The notes below the pieces were generated by a model that was given only the letters and a program-made list of their open reading frames with translations, was not told the DNA's origin and did not search any database. A program made the position numbers and the translations under genes. From positions 353,322 through 417,321 of the forward strand of contig NZ_KZ454938.1 of assembly GCF_002797325.1 (NCBI RefSeq): DNA of 64,000 bases. The letters run 5' to 3'. The DNA comes from Bacillus sp. FJAT-45037. GTDB taxonomy: Bacteria > Bacillota > Bacilli > Bacillales > Bacillaceae_D. The number at the start of each line of letters is the position of its first letter. Positions within the stretch are counted from its first letter, which is position 1. Positions 41,384 through 49,650 of this stretch are shown piece after piece.

Positions 41384-41881
41384 ATGAAAAAAATAATTTT
41401 AATGTTCGCTATTATCCTACTTATGATTCCGACAGTGGGCTGTCAAAACCACGAAATGGAAGATGAGAGCTCGACTGATCACGATCAGCACAACATGATG
41501 ATGGGTGATCTACATGAAGAAACCACTTCTGCAGAACAATTGCCAACCTTTTTATCTCATCATCATGAGAACATTAGTGACATTTATGAACGCACACCTC
41601 ACTATCAAGATTTATTAGAACAAATGCCTTGCTATTGTGGGTGCGGAGAGTCAGTTGGACACCGTAACACATTTGATTGCTTTATTCATGAACGAGGAGA
41701 AGATGGTTCGGTTGTATGGGATGATCACGGAGCCAAATGTGGAGTCTGCTTAGAGATCGCACATATTTCGATGGAGCTCTATGATAACGGAACGTCGCCA
41801 GGCGATATACGTGATTTTATTGATGAACGTTACCAAGAAGGTTTCGCAGAGCCAACAGACACACCACATCCAAATGCCTAA
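41384..41881 (+). CDS. PCYCGC-motif lipoprotein
   Basis: 165 residues from ATG 41384: signal peptide with lipobox TVGC (Cys20), a His/Met/Asp-rich stretch (DHDQHNMMMGDLHEE, FLSHHHENI), then the motif PCYCGCGES and a second Cys pair KCGVCLE. The family (PCYCGC) is uncharacterised; the Cys and the many His and Met suggest binding of copper or another metal, or heme-related redox work outside the membrane. That is inference. An in-frame ATG at 41366 lacks an RBS. Confidence 0.85.
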   Translation: MKKIILMFAIILLMIPTVGCQNHEMEDESSTDHDQHNMMMGDLHEETTSAEQLPTFLSHHHENISDIYERTPHYQDLLEQMPCYCGCGESVGHRNTFDCFIHERGEDGSVVWDDHGAKCGVCLEIAHISMELYDNGTSPGDIRDFIDERYQEGFAEPTDTPHPNA

Positions 41882-42003
41882 AACCCGCGTGAGAAGTAAC
41901 TTTTATACAGTTACTTCTTTTTTAGTTTGAAGGTTTTTCTTCAATTAGTGGAGAAGGTAGTGGACAGTTTGGTAAGATAATGAAGCAAGGGAGGCGAATA
42001 AGA

Positions 42004-42747
42004 ATGAAAGAACGCTTAAAAATTGAACAGTTAACTGGTGGATATCATCCGAAAAAGCCAGTTTTACACGATGTGAATTTCACGGTTAATGAAGCGGAGA
42101 TTGTCGGGCTAATTGGGTTAAACGGTGCCGGAAAGAGTACGACGATCAAGCATATATTAGGGCTTTTGGATGCACAAAGTGGAAAAGTAACGATTGAGGG
42201 AAAGTCGTTTCAAGATGATCCGAATGAATATCGTCGTTCGTATGCCTACATACCAGAAACACCTATTTTATATGATGAATTAACTTTATGGGAGCATCTT
42301 GAATTAACAGCTCTTGCCTATGGGCTCGAGCAAAAGGTATTTGAAGATCGAGCAGAGGCCTTGCTTGCAGAGTTTAAGATGACAAGAATGAAGAAATGGT
42401 TTCCGAGTCACTTCTCTAAAGGAATGCGACAAAAAGTCATGATTATGAGTGCTTTTATGGTCGAACCGCCTGTGTATATTGTCGATGAACCGATTGTTGG
42501 TTTAGACCCACTAGGGATTCAGTCGTTTTTAAACTTTATCTCAGATATGAGAGCGCGTGGAGCGGCTGTCTTAATGTCGACCCATATTTTAGCGACAGCA
42601 GAACGTTATTGTGATCGCTTTGTCATCCTGCATCACGGGAAAGTTGTTCTTACAGGAACATTAGAAGAAATGCGTCAGCACCTATCGCTTCCAAACGCGA
42701 CACTTGATGATATTTATATTGAGATGACGAAGGAAGATCTGCTATGA
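42004..42747 (+). CDS. ecsA: ABC transporter ATPase EcsA
   Basis: 247 residues from ATG 42004 (GGGAGG 9 nt upstream), the same length as B. subtilis EcsA. Walker A GLNGAGKSTT, signature FSKGMRQK, Walker B VYIVDEPIVGLDPL, switch STHILATAERYC. In B. subtilis EcsAB affects membrane-protease activity, secretion and competence; the transported substrate there is thought to include small peptides. Overlaps ecsB by 4 nt. Confidence 0.95.
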   Translation: MKERLKIEQLTGGYHPKKPVLHDVNFTVNEAEIVGLIGLNGAGKSTTIKHILGLLDAQSGKVTIEGKSFQDDPNEYRRSYAYIPETPILYDELTLWEHLELTALAYGLEQKVFEDRAEALLAEFKMTRMKKWFPSHFSKGMRQKVMIMSAFMVEPPVYIVDEPIVGLDPLGIQSFLNFISDMRARGAAVLMSTHILATAERYCDRFVILHHGKVVLTGTLEEMRQHLSLPNATLDDIYIEMTKEDLL

Positions 42748-43967
42748 AAGATGGTATGACATTATGGCGCGAGCGTGTCGGTGCGTATTGGAACGAGGCG
42801 ATTCGGTATTTACGTTTAATCGGAAACAGCGGGTTTTTATTTACGGTTTATTTTTTATTTTTGATTGGGAGCTACTATTATAGTCAGCTGTTGCAAGAGC
42901 TGCCAGAATCGTTCCCAGCCTTTTGGATCTTTATGATTTTGTTTGCGATTGTATTGGCACGTGGGAGAGTTCGGACATTTGTAAAGGAAGCGGACGTCGT
43001 CTTCTTACTTCCTTATGAATCAAAATTAGATCGGTACTTCAAGGCTTCACAGATCTATTCCTTTTTGTTTCAAGCGTTTTGGTTAACATTGATCTTTATT
43101 GTATTAGCCCCGTTATTCTCGTTACGAGTGGCTGAGGAGGCAGGAAGTTTTGGTTTTGTCTTATTCCTACTTTTGATCGTCAAAGCCTGGAATATGCTAT
43201 GTATTTGGCAGGAACAACGATTTAGAAGTGACGGAGAGCGAGTGTCACACTTTTTCTTACGATTATTGGTTAACGCTGCGTTTACGTTTTTATTGTTCTC
43301 TGGTGCTGATCTATTGTATATTGGTGCAATATTAGTTGTTATGGCGTTATTATACGGTATCTATTATATGAGAGTCGTACGTCAATTTTCACTGAAATGG
43401 GATCACTTAATTACTGTTGAGCATAAGATGGTGATGTTTTTTTACCGCATTGCCAATGCCTTTACAGACGTCCCACAGTTAAAAGAACAAGTGCGAAGCC
43501 GATCGTATTTAAATGTGCTGCTTCCATTTTTATCGGTCAATCGGAAGTCTGTGTATCATTATTTATTTGCTCGGACTTTTATTAGAGCGAATGATTATTT
43601 AGGAATCTATGTCCGTCTAGTTGTTGTCGGAAGCTTCATAGTAGCGATTTTACCGAGTGGTTGGCTAGAAATTGCTGTGTTGTTATTATTTATGCACATG
43701 GTGATGATGCAACTATCGACATTATGGTTTCATTATGACACGAGTATGTGGGTCGATTTATACCCAACAAAAGAAGAAGACAAAAGCGATGCTCTAACAG
43801 CGATCAGTTTCCGACTTCTTCTTATCATGATAGCTGTGCTAACAGGGGTGCTATTGATTAGCTCCACCCTCGTGATGGCAGCCATTGGGTTAGTAGCGGG
43901 GATAGCCTTTAGCTATGTAGGTAGTACGAAATGGATTCATAAACGAAAAAAGCAAGCATGGTCATAA
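42744..43967 (+). CDS. ecsB: ABC transporter permease EcsB
   Basis: 407 residues with about eight to ten membrane helices grouped at the N-terminus, middle and C-terminus; family hallmark FLLPYESKLDRYFKAS after the first helices. Co-translated with ecsA. The length equals B. subtilis EcsB (408). Confidence 0.93.
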   Translation: MKDGMTLWRERVGAYWNEAIRYLRLIGNSGFLFTVYFLFLIGSYYYSQLLQELPESFPAFWIFMILFAIVLARGRVRTFVKEADVVFLLPYESKLDRYFKASQIYSFLFQAFWLTLIFIVLAPLFSLRVAEEAGSFGFVLFLLLIVKAWNMLCIWQEQRFRSDGERVSHFFLRLLVNAAFTFLLFSGADLLYIGAILVVMALLYGIYYMRVVRQFSLKWDHLITVEHKMVMFFYRIANAFTDVPQLKEQVRSRSYLNVLLPFLSVNRKSVYHYLFARTFIRANDYLGIYVRLVVVGSFIVAILPSGWLEIAVLLLFMHMVMMQLSTLWFHYDTSMWVDLYPTKEEDKSDALTAISFRLLLIMIAVLTGVLLISSTLVMAAIGLVAGIAFSYVGSTKWIHKRKKQAWS

Positions 43968-44016
43968 ACGTTCCGTCATGTCATAACATGAAAAAGACAT
44001 GGAGAGGAGGATGCCA

Positions 44017-44757
44017 GTGTATAGAGATGTAGCAGAAGAAGAACTGTCTAGGTGGAGAAGGAAGATCTTAAAACGTCCCTCGATGACAGGTCGTTACACG
44101 AAGAAATTACAAGGGAAAATGAACACCTTTGTACCAGAGAAGGTTCATACCGTCGTTTCGACAAGCATTAAAAACATGGTCCAAGCAACGCTTGCCGGTT
44201 CAGAGTATACATCGAAGAAAGAACCTCTTTATGATGTTAGTTTAGAACGTCGTGAGGAGGAAGTACGTCAGTTGATCAAAAAGTATAAACGTACCGCAGC
44301 CGCTGAAGGTGCAGGAACAGGGGCAGGTGGTATTTTACTTGGTATAGCGGATTTCCCATTATTACTTGGGATCAAGATGAAATTTCTTTATGACACGGCG
44401 TCGGCTTACGGGTTTGATGTGAGAGATTACCGGGAGCGATTGTTTGTGTTGTTATTATTTCAACTCGCTTTCTCAAGTGACGATAAGAAAGTTCAGTTAC
44501 TACAGCGAGTTGAACGCTGGGAAGATGAGTACAACGAGCTTCCGAGTAAGCGAGAGCATCTTAATGGAGTCGACTGGAAAGAGTTCCAACTAACGTATCG
44601 TGATTACATTGATCTTCCGAAGATGCTTCAAATGATTCCTGGATTCGGTGCCATCGTCGGCGCCGTCGCCAACTATCATTTTCTCGATATGCTCGGAGAA
44701 ACCGCTATGAATGCGTACCGCCTCCGCCTGTTTGCCCAAGAGAAGAAGAGTGAGTAA
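44017..44757 (+). CDS. ecsC: EcsC family protein
   Basis: About 246 residues. EcsC blocks visible: KRPSMTGRYTKKLQGKMN, MVQATLAGSEYTSKKEPL, the Gly-rich helix AAAEGAGTGAGGILLGIADF and the ending GFGAIVGAVANYHFLDMLGE. Membrane-associated, function unknown. GGAGAGGAGG (44001-44010) best serves GTG 44017; ATG 44011 and 43999 are in frame but badly spaced. Closes the ecs operon with a strong terminator. Confidence 0.92.
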   Translation: MYRDVAEEELSRWRRKILKRPSMTGRYTKKLQGKMNTFVPEKVHTVVSTSIKNMVQATLAGSEYTSKKEPLYDVSLERREEEVRQLIKKYKRTAAAEGAGTGAGGILLGIADFPLLLGIKMKFLYDTASAYGFDVRDYRERLFVLLLFQLAFSSDDKKVQLLQRVERWEDEYNELPSKREHLNGVDWKEFQLTYRDYIDLPKMLQMIPGFGAIVGAVANYHFLDMLGETAMNAYRLRLFAQEKKSE

Positions 44758-44760
44758 GAG

Positions 44761-44795
44761 AACAGCCGAAGCGAAGGTGCTTCGGCTGTTTTGGT
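44761..44795 (+). terminator. ecs operon terminator
   Basis: AACAGCCGAAGC / GCTTCGGCTGTT, perfect 12 bp, T4 tail. Confidence 0.92.
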
Positions 44796-44873
44796 TTTGT
44801 ACTTGGTTGTCTTTTAAATTGTAATAGCTTTAATACAGATGTTTATGTAAGAGAATATGATGTGTGTGAGAGA

Positions 44874-44910
44874 GGTAAGGAGATAGAAAGATCCTCCTTA
44901 CCTATTTTTG
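44874..44910. terminator. Second hairpin in the ecsC/DUF1801 spacer
   Basis: GGTAAGGAG / CTCCTTACC (9 bp) with an 11-nt loop followed by TATTTTTG. Either a back-up terminator or a leader element of the next gene. Confidence 0.5.
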
Positions 44911-45055
44911 TTGAGCCGAATTTAACGTAAGGTCTGATTTGGCTTAAATGTTTATTAGGCACTTCTCGATAAAAGATACACTTCTTCTGTGTTATTATGT
45001 AAAATATATCCTGAAATGCGGTTTTCAGATCAAGAGCAAAGGAGCGGCTGAGCTT

Positions 45056-45478
45056 ATGTACGAATTAAAAACGAAAGAAAATGATCGTGATGTGATTGAG
45101 TTTATTAATGAAGTGGAGCATCCTAGAAAACGTGAAGATGCTTTTCAATTGTTAGATATTTTTACTGAGACGACGGGTTTTAAAGCAAAAATGTGGGGGC
45201 CAAGTATTATTGGTTTTGGTTCGTATCATTACAAATATAAAACGGGTCACGAAGGAGATGCGCCTCTAGTCGGTTTTTCACCGAGAAAAGCGAAGATCAG
45301 TTTATATTTTGCGACGGGAGATACAAAAAGGGAGCAGTTGTTAGAGAATTTCGGTAAACATACTACAGGGAAAGCATGTGTGTACATTAATAAAGTAGCG
45401 GATGTTGACGTGGACGTATTAAAAGCATTGATCCAGCAATCCATCACATTCTTACAAGAAACCTATCCTAACGAGTGA
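45056..45478 (+). CDS. DUF1801 protein
   Basis: 140 residues from ATG 45056 (AAAGGAG about 11 nt upstream; an upstream in-frame ATG at 44948 has no RBS). The family pattern is clear: FTETTGFKAKMWGPSIIGFG, SPRKAKISLYFATG and LLENFGKHTTGKACVYINKV, a YdhG-like fold of unknown function, sometimes linked to iron or DNA. The stop overlaps the GTG start of the hydrolase gene (GTGA), indicating one operon. Confidence 0.88.
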   Translation: MYELKTKENDRDVIEFINEVEHPRKREDAFQLLDIFTETTGFKAKMWGPSIIGFGSYHYKYKTGHEGDAPLVGFSPRKAKISLYFATGDTKREQLLENFGKHTTGKACVYINKVADVDVDVLKALIQQSITFLQETYPNE

Positions 45479-46377
45479 GTGAACTTAGACTGGAGCAAGC
45501 TGAACAGGTACATTTGAAAATGAAAGACGGGATTACTTTGAGTGGTCATTTATTCAAACCAGAGGAACTTTCTAAGTACCCATTGATTATTTTCGTAACA
45601 GGCTCAGGTGGATTAACATACGAGATGGACTGGAAAAAGGAACAGTTCTATTTTTGTCGCACATTTGCAAATGTATGTGTATCAGAAGGTTTTGCTTTTT
45701 TATTAGTGGATAAGCGTGGAGTGGGTCGTTCGGAAGGGAATTGGAAAAATCAGAGCTTTTATGACAGAGCAGATGATATGTATGATGTGATGATGTCTAT
45801 GAGAAAACGCCCCGATATCTCGGAAAAACATATAAGTGTTGCGGGTCATAGTCAAGGAGGGTGGGTGGTTCAACTTCTTAGTTCTCGTTATCCAGACTTA
45901 TTAAAATCTGCTCTTAGCATAGCTGGCCCAGCATATAGCGTGAAAGAACAAATAGTAGATAATATTGAATCTAGTCTGATTGTTAAAGGGTACACCAATT
46001 CAGTAAAATGGATATTACCGTTTATCAGATTCAGCTTTACTTCTTATCAATATCTATCCAAGGTAGTAAAACTAGGCTACTTGAGCTACATATTAGATTA
46101 CGATGCAAGAGAAATCATTCCTAACATAAAGGTTCCTACTTACTTTGCTTTTGCCGAAAATGATCATCTTGTTCCATTGCAGCGAAATGAACCATTAGCA
46201 CGCGGATTGTTAGCAGATGTATCAATTCCCTACAAGGTCAGTATAGCTCCAGGTGTGAATCATAGTTTTGCACAGTCGGAAAAATACCGGAGTTGGGCTG
46301 AGATTGAATCGAAAGCAAGTCCAGAATTGTTTAAATTGGTCGCGGATTTTTGCAGATGGACAAGAGAAGTTTTGTAG
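45475..46377 (+). CDS. Alpha/beta hydrolase
   Basis: 300 residues. Oxyanion-hole region IIFVTGSGGL, nucleophile elbow GHSQGG (Ser), acid in FAENDHLVP and catalytic His in GVNHSFA complete the triad; GVGRSEGNW belongs to the acyl-aminoacyl peptidase/BAAT-like subgroup. No signal peptide. Substrate unknown. Start GTG 45475, coupled to the DUF1801 gene. Confidence 0.88.
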   Translation: MSELRLEQAEQVHLKMKDGITLSGHLFKPEELSKYPLIIFVTGSGGLTYEMDWKKEQFYFCRTFANVCVSEGFAFLLVDKRGVGRSEGNWKNQSFYDRADDMYDVMMSMRKRPDISEKHISVAGHSQGGWVVQLLSSRYPDLLKSALSIAGPAYSVKEQIVDNIESSLIVKGYTNSVKWILPFIRFSFTSYQYLSKVVKLGYLSYILDYDAREIIPNIKVPTYFAFAENDHLVPLQRNEPLARGLLADVSIPYKVSIAPGVNHSFAQSEKYRSWAEIESKASPELFKLVADFCRWTREVL

Positions 46378-46433
46378 TTTAAGAGGAAGATAGAACTATT
46401 ATATACATACCCAATTGATTTTATCATTCATAA

Positions 46434-46474
46434 AAAAAAGGCTCAGAGGGAATGAAAACTCTGAGCCTTTTCAT
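46434..46474. terminator. Bidirectional terminator between hydrolase and ccdA
   Basis: AAAAGGCTCAGAG / CTCTGAGCCTTTT, perfect 13 bp with a 10-nt loop. Confidence 0.92.
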
Positions 46475-46512
46475 ATATAATGCAACGACATTTTTTTCGA
46501 CCGTTTTTTTGA

Positions 46513-47238
46513 CTATAGATTAAACGGTAAATACTGAGCTAAATTTTGTAAATAGGCAGAGATTGCACTGAATCGGCCTGTAAATAATAAAATACCGAGC
46601 GCAACCATAATTCCGCCACTGACTTTTTGGATCGTTGGTAGCCACTTGTTAAGGCGACGCATCTTATCCAATGAGCGTGACCAAAGCAATGCGACTAAAA
46701 CGAACGGGATACCAAGTCCGATTGAGTAGACTAAAAGCATTAATACACCCGTCATCATTGTTTCTGCTTGGCTTGCAAGTGCGAGAATTCCTCCTAAAAC
46801 AAGACCAATACAAGGTGACCAACCAGCGCCGAAAATAAAACCGAGAATGATCGAACCTGCAAAACTTCTTGTCTTTCTTGGTTTCGCTTTAAACTTCTTC
46901 TCACTTAACAGCATACGAATCGAGATAATACCCATCATCTGTAAACCGAATACCGTGATAACAATTCCACCGATCTGTTCGAGTAATTGTCTGTAATCCC
47001 AAAAAGCTTGCCCGATCAAAGTCGATGAAAGCCCCATGAGTAAGAAGACAATCGAAAATCCCATCACAAATCCAATACTTCTCGTTAAGATTAAACGTCT
47101 ATCAGCAACAACGGCATTTCCTTCCACTTGTGATCCCGTAAGCTGAGCCAAGTAAGCCGGCATTAATGGAAACACACATGGGGATAAGAACGAGACAACC
47201 CCAGCTAGAAATGCAATCCATATTGAAACTTCTCCCAT
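46513..47238 (-). CDS. ccdA: Cytochrome c biogenesis protein CcdA
   Basis: Passes reducing equivalents across the membrane to extracellular thiol-disulfide proteins for cytochrome c maturation and spore synthesis. 241 residues, six helices, with the two redox motifs SPCVFPLMP (Cys21) and WSPCIG. AGGAGGGA precedes ATG 47238; TTG 47244 overlaps the RBS spacing and is rejected. It is not accompanied by ccdB/ccdC here, and it is divergent from the lia operon. Confidence 0.93.
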   Translation of the reverse strand: MGEVSIWIAFLAGVVSFLSPCVFPLMPAYLAQLTGSQVEGNAVVADRRLILTRSIGFVMGFSIVFLLMGLSSTLIGQAFWDYRQLLEQIGGIVITVFGLQMMGIISIRMLLSEKKFKAKPRKTRSFAGSIILGFIFGAGWSPCIGLVLGGILALASQAETMMTGVLMLLVYSIGLGIPFVLVALLWSRSLDKMRRLNKWLPTIQKVSGGIMVALGILLFTGRFSAISAYLQNLAQYLPFNL

Positions 47239-47413
47239 ATTCAATCCCTCCTAACACATTACTACTAGTCCATGCAAAAGCATACAAAACTATTCTATCA
47301 TTTTTCATTGATGATCTATCTATGTCTGTCAACAGTATATATCATATGGGGTATTCATTTCATGTCTTCTCTCTTTTGTTCACGGAGTTGACAAAGGTCT
47401 GAGGAGAAAATCA

Positions 47414-47477
47414 GCCTTGAGGCGGAGTAGGAACCATTCTAGAGCAAGGGTTCAAGAACGCTCTCATTTCTTACAAT
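47414..47477 (+). promoter_or_regulatory. Candidate LiaR-controlled promoter of liaIH
   Basis: GCCTTGAGGC (47414-47423) is a small inverted repeat about 50 bp upstream of a -10-like TACAAT (47472-47477); the -35 (TTCAAG, 15 bp spacing) is poor, as expected for an activator-dependent promoter. The GC-rich dyad at that distance is where LiaR binds in B. subtilis. Confidence 0.5.
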
Positions 47478-47509
47478 AAGAGTATAGAAAGGCAAAGAGG
47501 GGTGAGAAC

Positions 47510-47881
47510 ATGAAAACAACTGGTGGAATACTACTCGTCGTGATCGGAGGAAGCGTCCTACTAAGTATGATTGGCATCCATATAGGTGGATTAATTAGTC
47601 TTGCTTTAGGTGGATGGTTGATGTATGTGGGCTATGGCATCTGGGAGAGAAAGGGCGTACGTTTTTCGAGTGGGGCTTTATTTAGTCTTGGTGCCATCAT
47701 CTTTTTCGGTGGAATAGGCGGAGTCGTAAGCTTACTGATTAGCATTTTCCTTATTGCTGCTGGTTATAAGCTGTTAGCGAAAAACAGAAATGAAACCAAT
47801 GATTTGGATGATGATGATCATTACACAGATAGGTTTAGCTCAATTGATGAAGAATTTAAACGGTTAGTCAGAAATAAATAA
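47510..47881 (+). CDS. liaI: LiaI, membrane anchor of LiaH
   Basis: 123 residues: N-terminal helices (TTGGILLVVIGGSVLLSMIG, GLISLALGGWLMYVGYGIW, LGAIIFFGGIGGVVSLLIS) and an acidic cytoplasmic tail. In B. subtilis LiaI (126 aa) recruits LiaH to the membrane under cell-wall antibiotic stress. First gene of a six-gene lia locus; RBS GAGGGGTGAG. Confidence 0.88.
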   Translation: MKTTGGILLVVIGGSVLLSMIGIHIGGLISLALGGWLMYVGYGIWERKGVRFSSGALFSLGAIIFFGGIGGVVSLLISIFLIAAGYKLLAKNRNETNDLDDDDHYTDRFSSIDEEFKRLVRNK

Positions 47882-47900
47882 CAAGTAGGGGGAAGATAAA

Positions 47901-48554
47901 ATGGTATTAAAGCGTATTGAACGATTTGTAAAAGCATCAATTCATGAGGGATTAGATCGTATGGAAAACCCAGAAGTCATGCTTAAGCAGCATATAAGAG
48001 ACGTAAAAGGTAAGATCAAGGATACAGAGCAAATTTTATCCAAGCAAAAACTTATTAGAATACGTCTAGAAGAAGAGAAAGAAGCGATCGAACGTTTAAT
48101 TGAAAAGCGTGATCGTCAAGCGGCAGAGTCTTTAGAGGTTGGGGAAGAGACGCTGGCAAAGAAACTTCTACTAGATAAGAAACAAATGCAGCACCAAGTG
48201 GAGAGAATGGATCAATTAGCGGAGAAAAGTAAAGAAGTGACTGTATATTGCCAAGATGAACTTGATGAGCTAGAGGAACAGTTAAATGAATTACGTGAGA
48301 AAAAAGCAGAGCTTACTTTGCGTATGCAAGCAACAAGAACAACGGAAATGATGAATGACACATCATTTAAAGCATCAAAGAAGCTTGATTTACACGAGGA
48401 ATTTGATCGCTTAGATGACCAGGTTCAGAGACGCGAAGATAGATCGTATGCAAAGCCAACGTATGCCTCAAAGAATGCCATGAATCAATATGAATTAGAA
48501 GTAGCAGAAGAGTTGAGACAGCTGAAGTTGAAACAAGCAGAAGTAGCTAAGTAA
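47901..48554 (+). CDS. liaH: LiaH, PspA/IM30 phage-shock protein
   Basis: 217 residues, fully helical and coiled-coil forming, with the PspA start VLKRIERFVKASIHEGLDRM and the conserved NPEVMLKQHIRDVKGKIKD. Forms large rings that protect the damaged cytoplasmic membrane. Directly after liaI (19 nt). Downstream of its stop is a long foldback element and then a separate promoter for liaG. Confidence 0.92.
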   Translation: MVLKRIERFVKASIHEGLDRMENPEVMLKQHIRDVKGKIKDTEQILSKQKLIRIRLEEEKEAIERLIEKRDRQAAESLEVGEETLAKKLLLDKKQMQHQVERMDQLAEKSKEVTVYCQDELDELEEQLNELREKKAELTLRMQATRTTEMMNDTSFKASKKLDLHEEFDRLDDQVQRREDRSYAKPTYASKNAMNQYELEVAEELRQLKLKQAEVAK

Positions 48555-48560
48555 TGTAGA

Positions 48561-48690
48561 AAGAGGTTAGACGAAAGTGTTAAACTGACAATCCGAACAA
48601 TGTTTCAGGAGCGGCTTCATTGCACTGTGTATTAATTGTTCGGATTCTTGCTGATTAAAACATTTTCGTACCTACCTCTTACTTTTTGCG
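48561..48690. repeat. Long foldback element after liaH (short form)
   Basis: Nested arms: AAGAGGT (48561) with ACCTCTT (48674); ACGAAAGTGTT (48571) with AACATTTTCGT (48659, one G-U); AATCCGAACAAT (48590) with ATTGTTCGGATT (48635), the last enclosing TTTCAGGAGCGGCTTCATTG. A T-rich run follows. The same parts occur after pbpF (56501-56740), where an extra folded insert splits the centre. Acts at least as a transcriptional stop or processing site between liaH and liaG. Confidence 0.75.
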
Positions 48691-48705
48691 CTCATAAAAT
48701 ACCAG

Positions 48706-48734
48706 TTGGCTACAGGAAATATTTTCTATATACT
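48706..48734 (+). promoter_or_regulatory. SigmaA promoter of liaGFSR
   Basis: TTGGCT (48706-48711), 17-bp spacer, TATACT (48729-48734), 28 bp before the liaG start. It would give constant low expression of liaGFSR independent of liaIH induction. Confidence 0.7.
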
Positions 48735-48762
48735 TTTATGAGGAGTAAATGGGGGTGTTAGG

Positions 48763-49632
48763 ATGGGGAAGAAATTAATAGGGATAGGGCTATTGGTACT
48801 TGGTGCGGTCTTACTCGTAACAACAGTTAGCTCTTTTTTGAATCGAGGGGGAGCAGGGATGGAAGTCGATCGCGTGGTAGAGGACCTCAGTCAAGATGCA
48901 GAATTACATTTAGAGAGCACATCTGTAGACTGGCGAATTGAACCTACATCTAGTCAACAGTTGTTTGTAGAAATTGAAGGACAGAAAAATAACCAAAAGC
49001 TAACAGTTTCTGAAAGAGGGAATCGATTGGTTGTGAAGATAGAAGAAGGAAATACCATCTCGTTGCCGTTTCTTCATTTTGGGCCAGATACTGAGGCTGT
49101 CGCACATGTTCCGGTAAATATGTTAGATTCTTTTCATGTGAAGACAGTTTCTGGAGATGTTGAGTTTGCAGCTTCATTTTTTGGAGATCAATTTTCGTTT
49201 AAATCTGTTTCAGGAGACATAGTAGCAAATGGATTAGAGTTTGATCAAGCAAACTTTGAAACCACTTCGGGAGATATCCAAGTTGATAACTTCAACGGTG
49301 GGATAGCGCGAAATAAGACAGTCTCAGGTGATATTGAACTTGAACATGTTAGTGGAGAGGTAATTGCTGATACCGTTTCAGGGGATATTTTGGTAACATA
49401 TAAAGATGAAAATAAAGATGTGAATGTGAAAACCGTTTCAGGAGACATTGAGCTAGAAATCCCTTCATTAAATGCCACGCTTGATTTAAGAACAACTTCA
49501 GGAAATATGACAGTGGAAGAAATGCTAACAGATCAACATTTTGAGAAGAGAAAAGCGAGTGGGACGGCTGGAGATGGTAATTTCAAGATTTCATCAAATA
49601 CTGTTTCAGGAGATATTGAAATTCGTAAATAA
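48763..49632 (+). CDS. liaG: LiaG, membrane-anchored DUF4097 beta-repeat protein
   Basis: 289 residues: an N-terminal membrane helix (LIGIGLLVLGAVLLVTTVSS), then an extracytoplasmic stack of about eight beta repeats with the recurring motif (K/N/D)TVSGDIE, e.g. TVSGDVEF, SVSGDIVA, TTSGDIQV, TVSGDIEL, TVSGDILV, TVSGDIEI. That is the DUF4097 parallel beta solenoid. Function unknown in B. subtilis too. Own promoter at 48706. Confidence 0.9.
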   Translation: MGKKLIGIGLLVLGAVLLVTTVSSFLNRGGAGMEVDRVVEDLSQDAELHLESTSVDWRIEPTSSQQLFVEIEGQKNNQKLTVSERGNRLVVKIEEGNTISLPFLHFGPDTEAVAHVPVNMLDSFHVKTVSGDVEFAASFFGDQFSFKSVSGDIVANGLEFDQANFETTSGDIQVDNFNGGIARNKTVSGDIELEHVSGEVIADTVSGDILVTYKDENKDVNVKTVSGDIELEIPSLNATLDLRTTSGNMTVEEMLTDQHFEKRKASGTAGDGNFKISSNTVSGDIEIRK

Positions 49633-49650
49633 GGGATAGGGGGGAGTTAT

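Noticed and set aside
44874-44910. Hairpin in the ecsC-DUF1801 spacer considered as a riboswitch expression platform
   Set aside because: No conserved aptamer sequence was recognised upstream; a back-up terminator is simpler.
44948-45055. N-terminal extension of the DUF1801 protein
   Set aside because: Hydrophobic and Cys-containing sequence foreign to the family; AAAGGAG supports the start at 45056.
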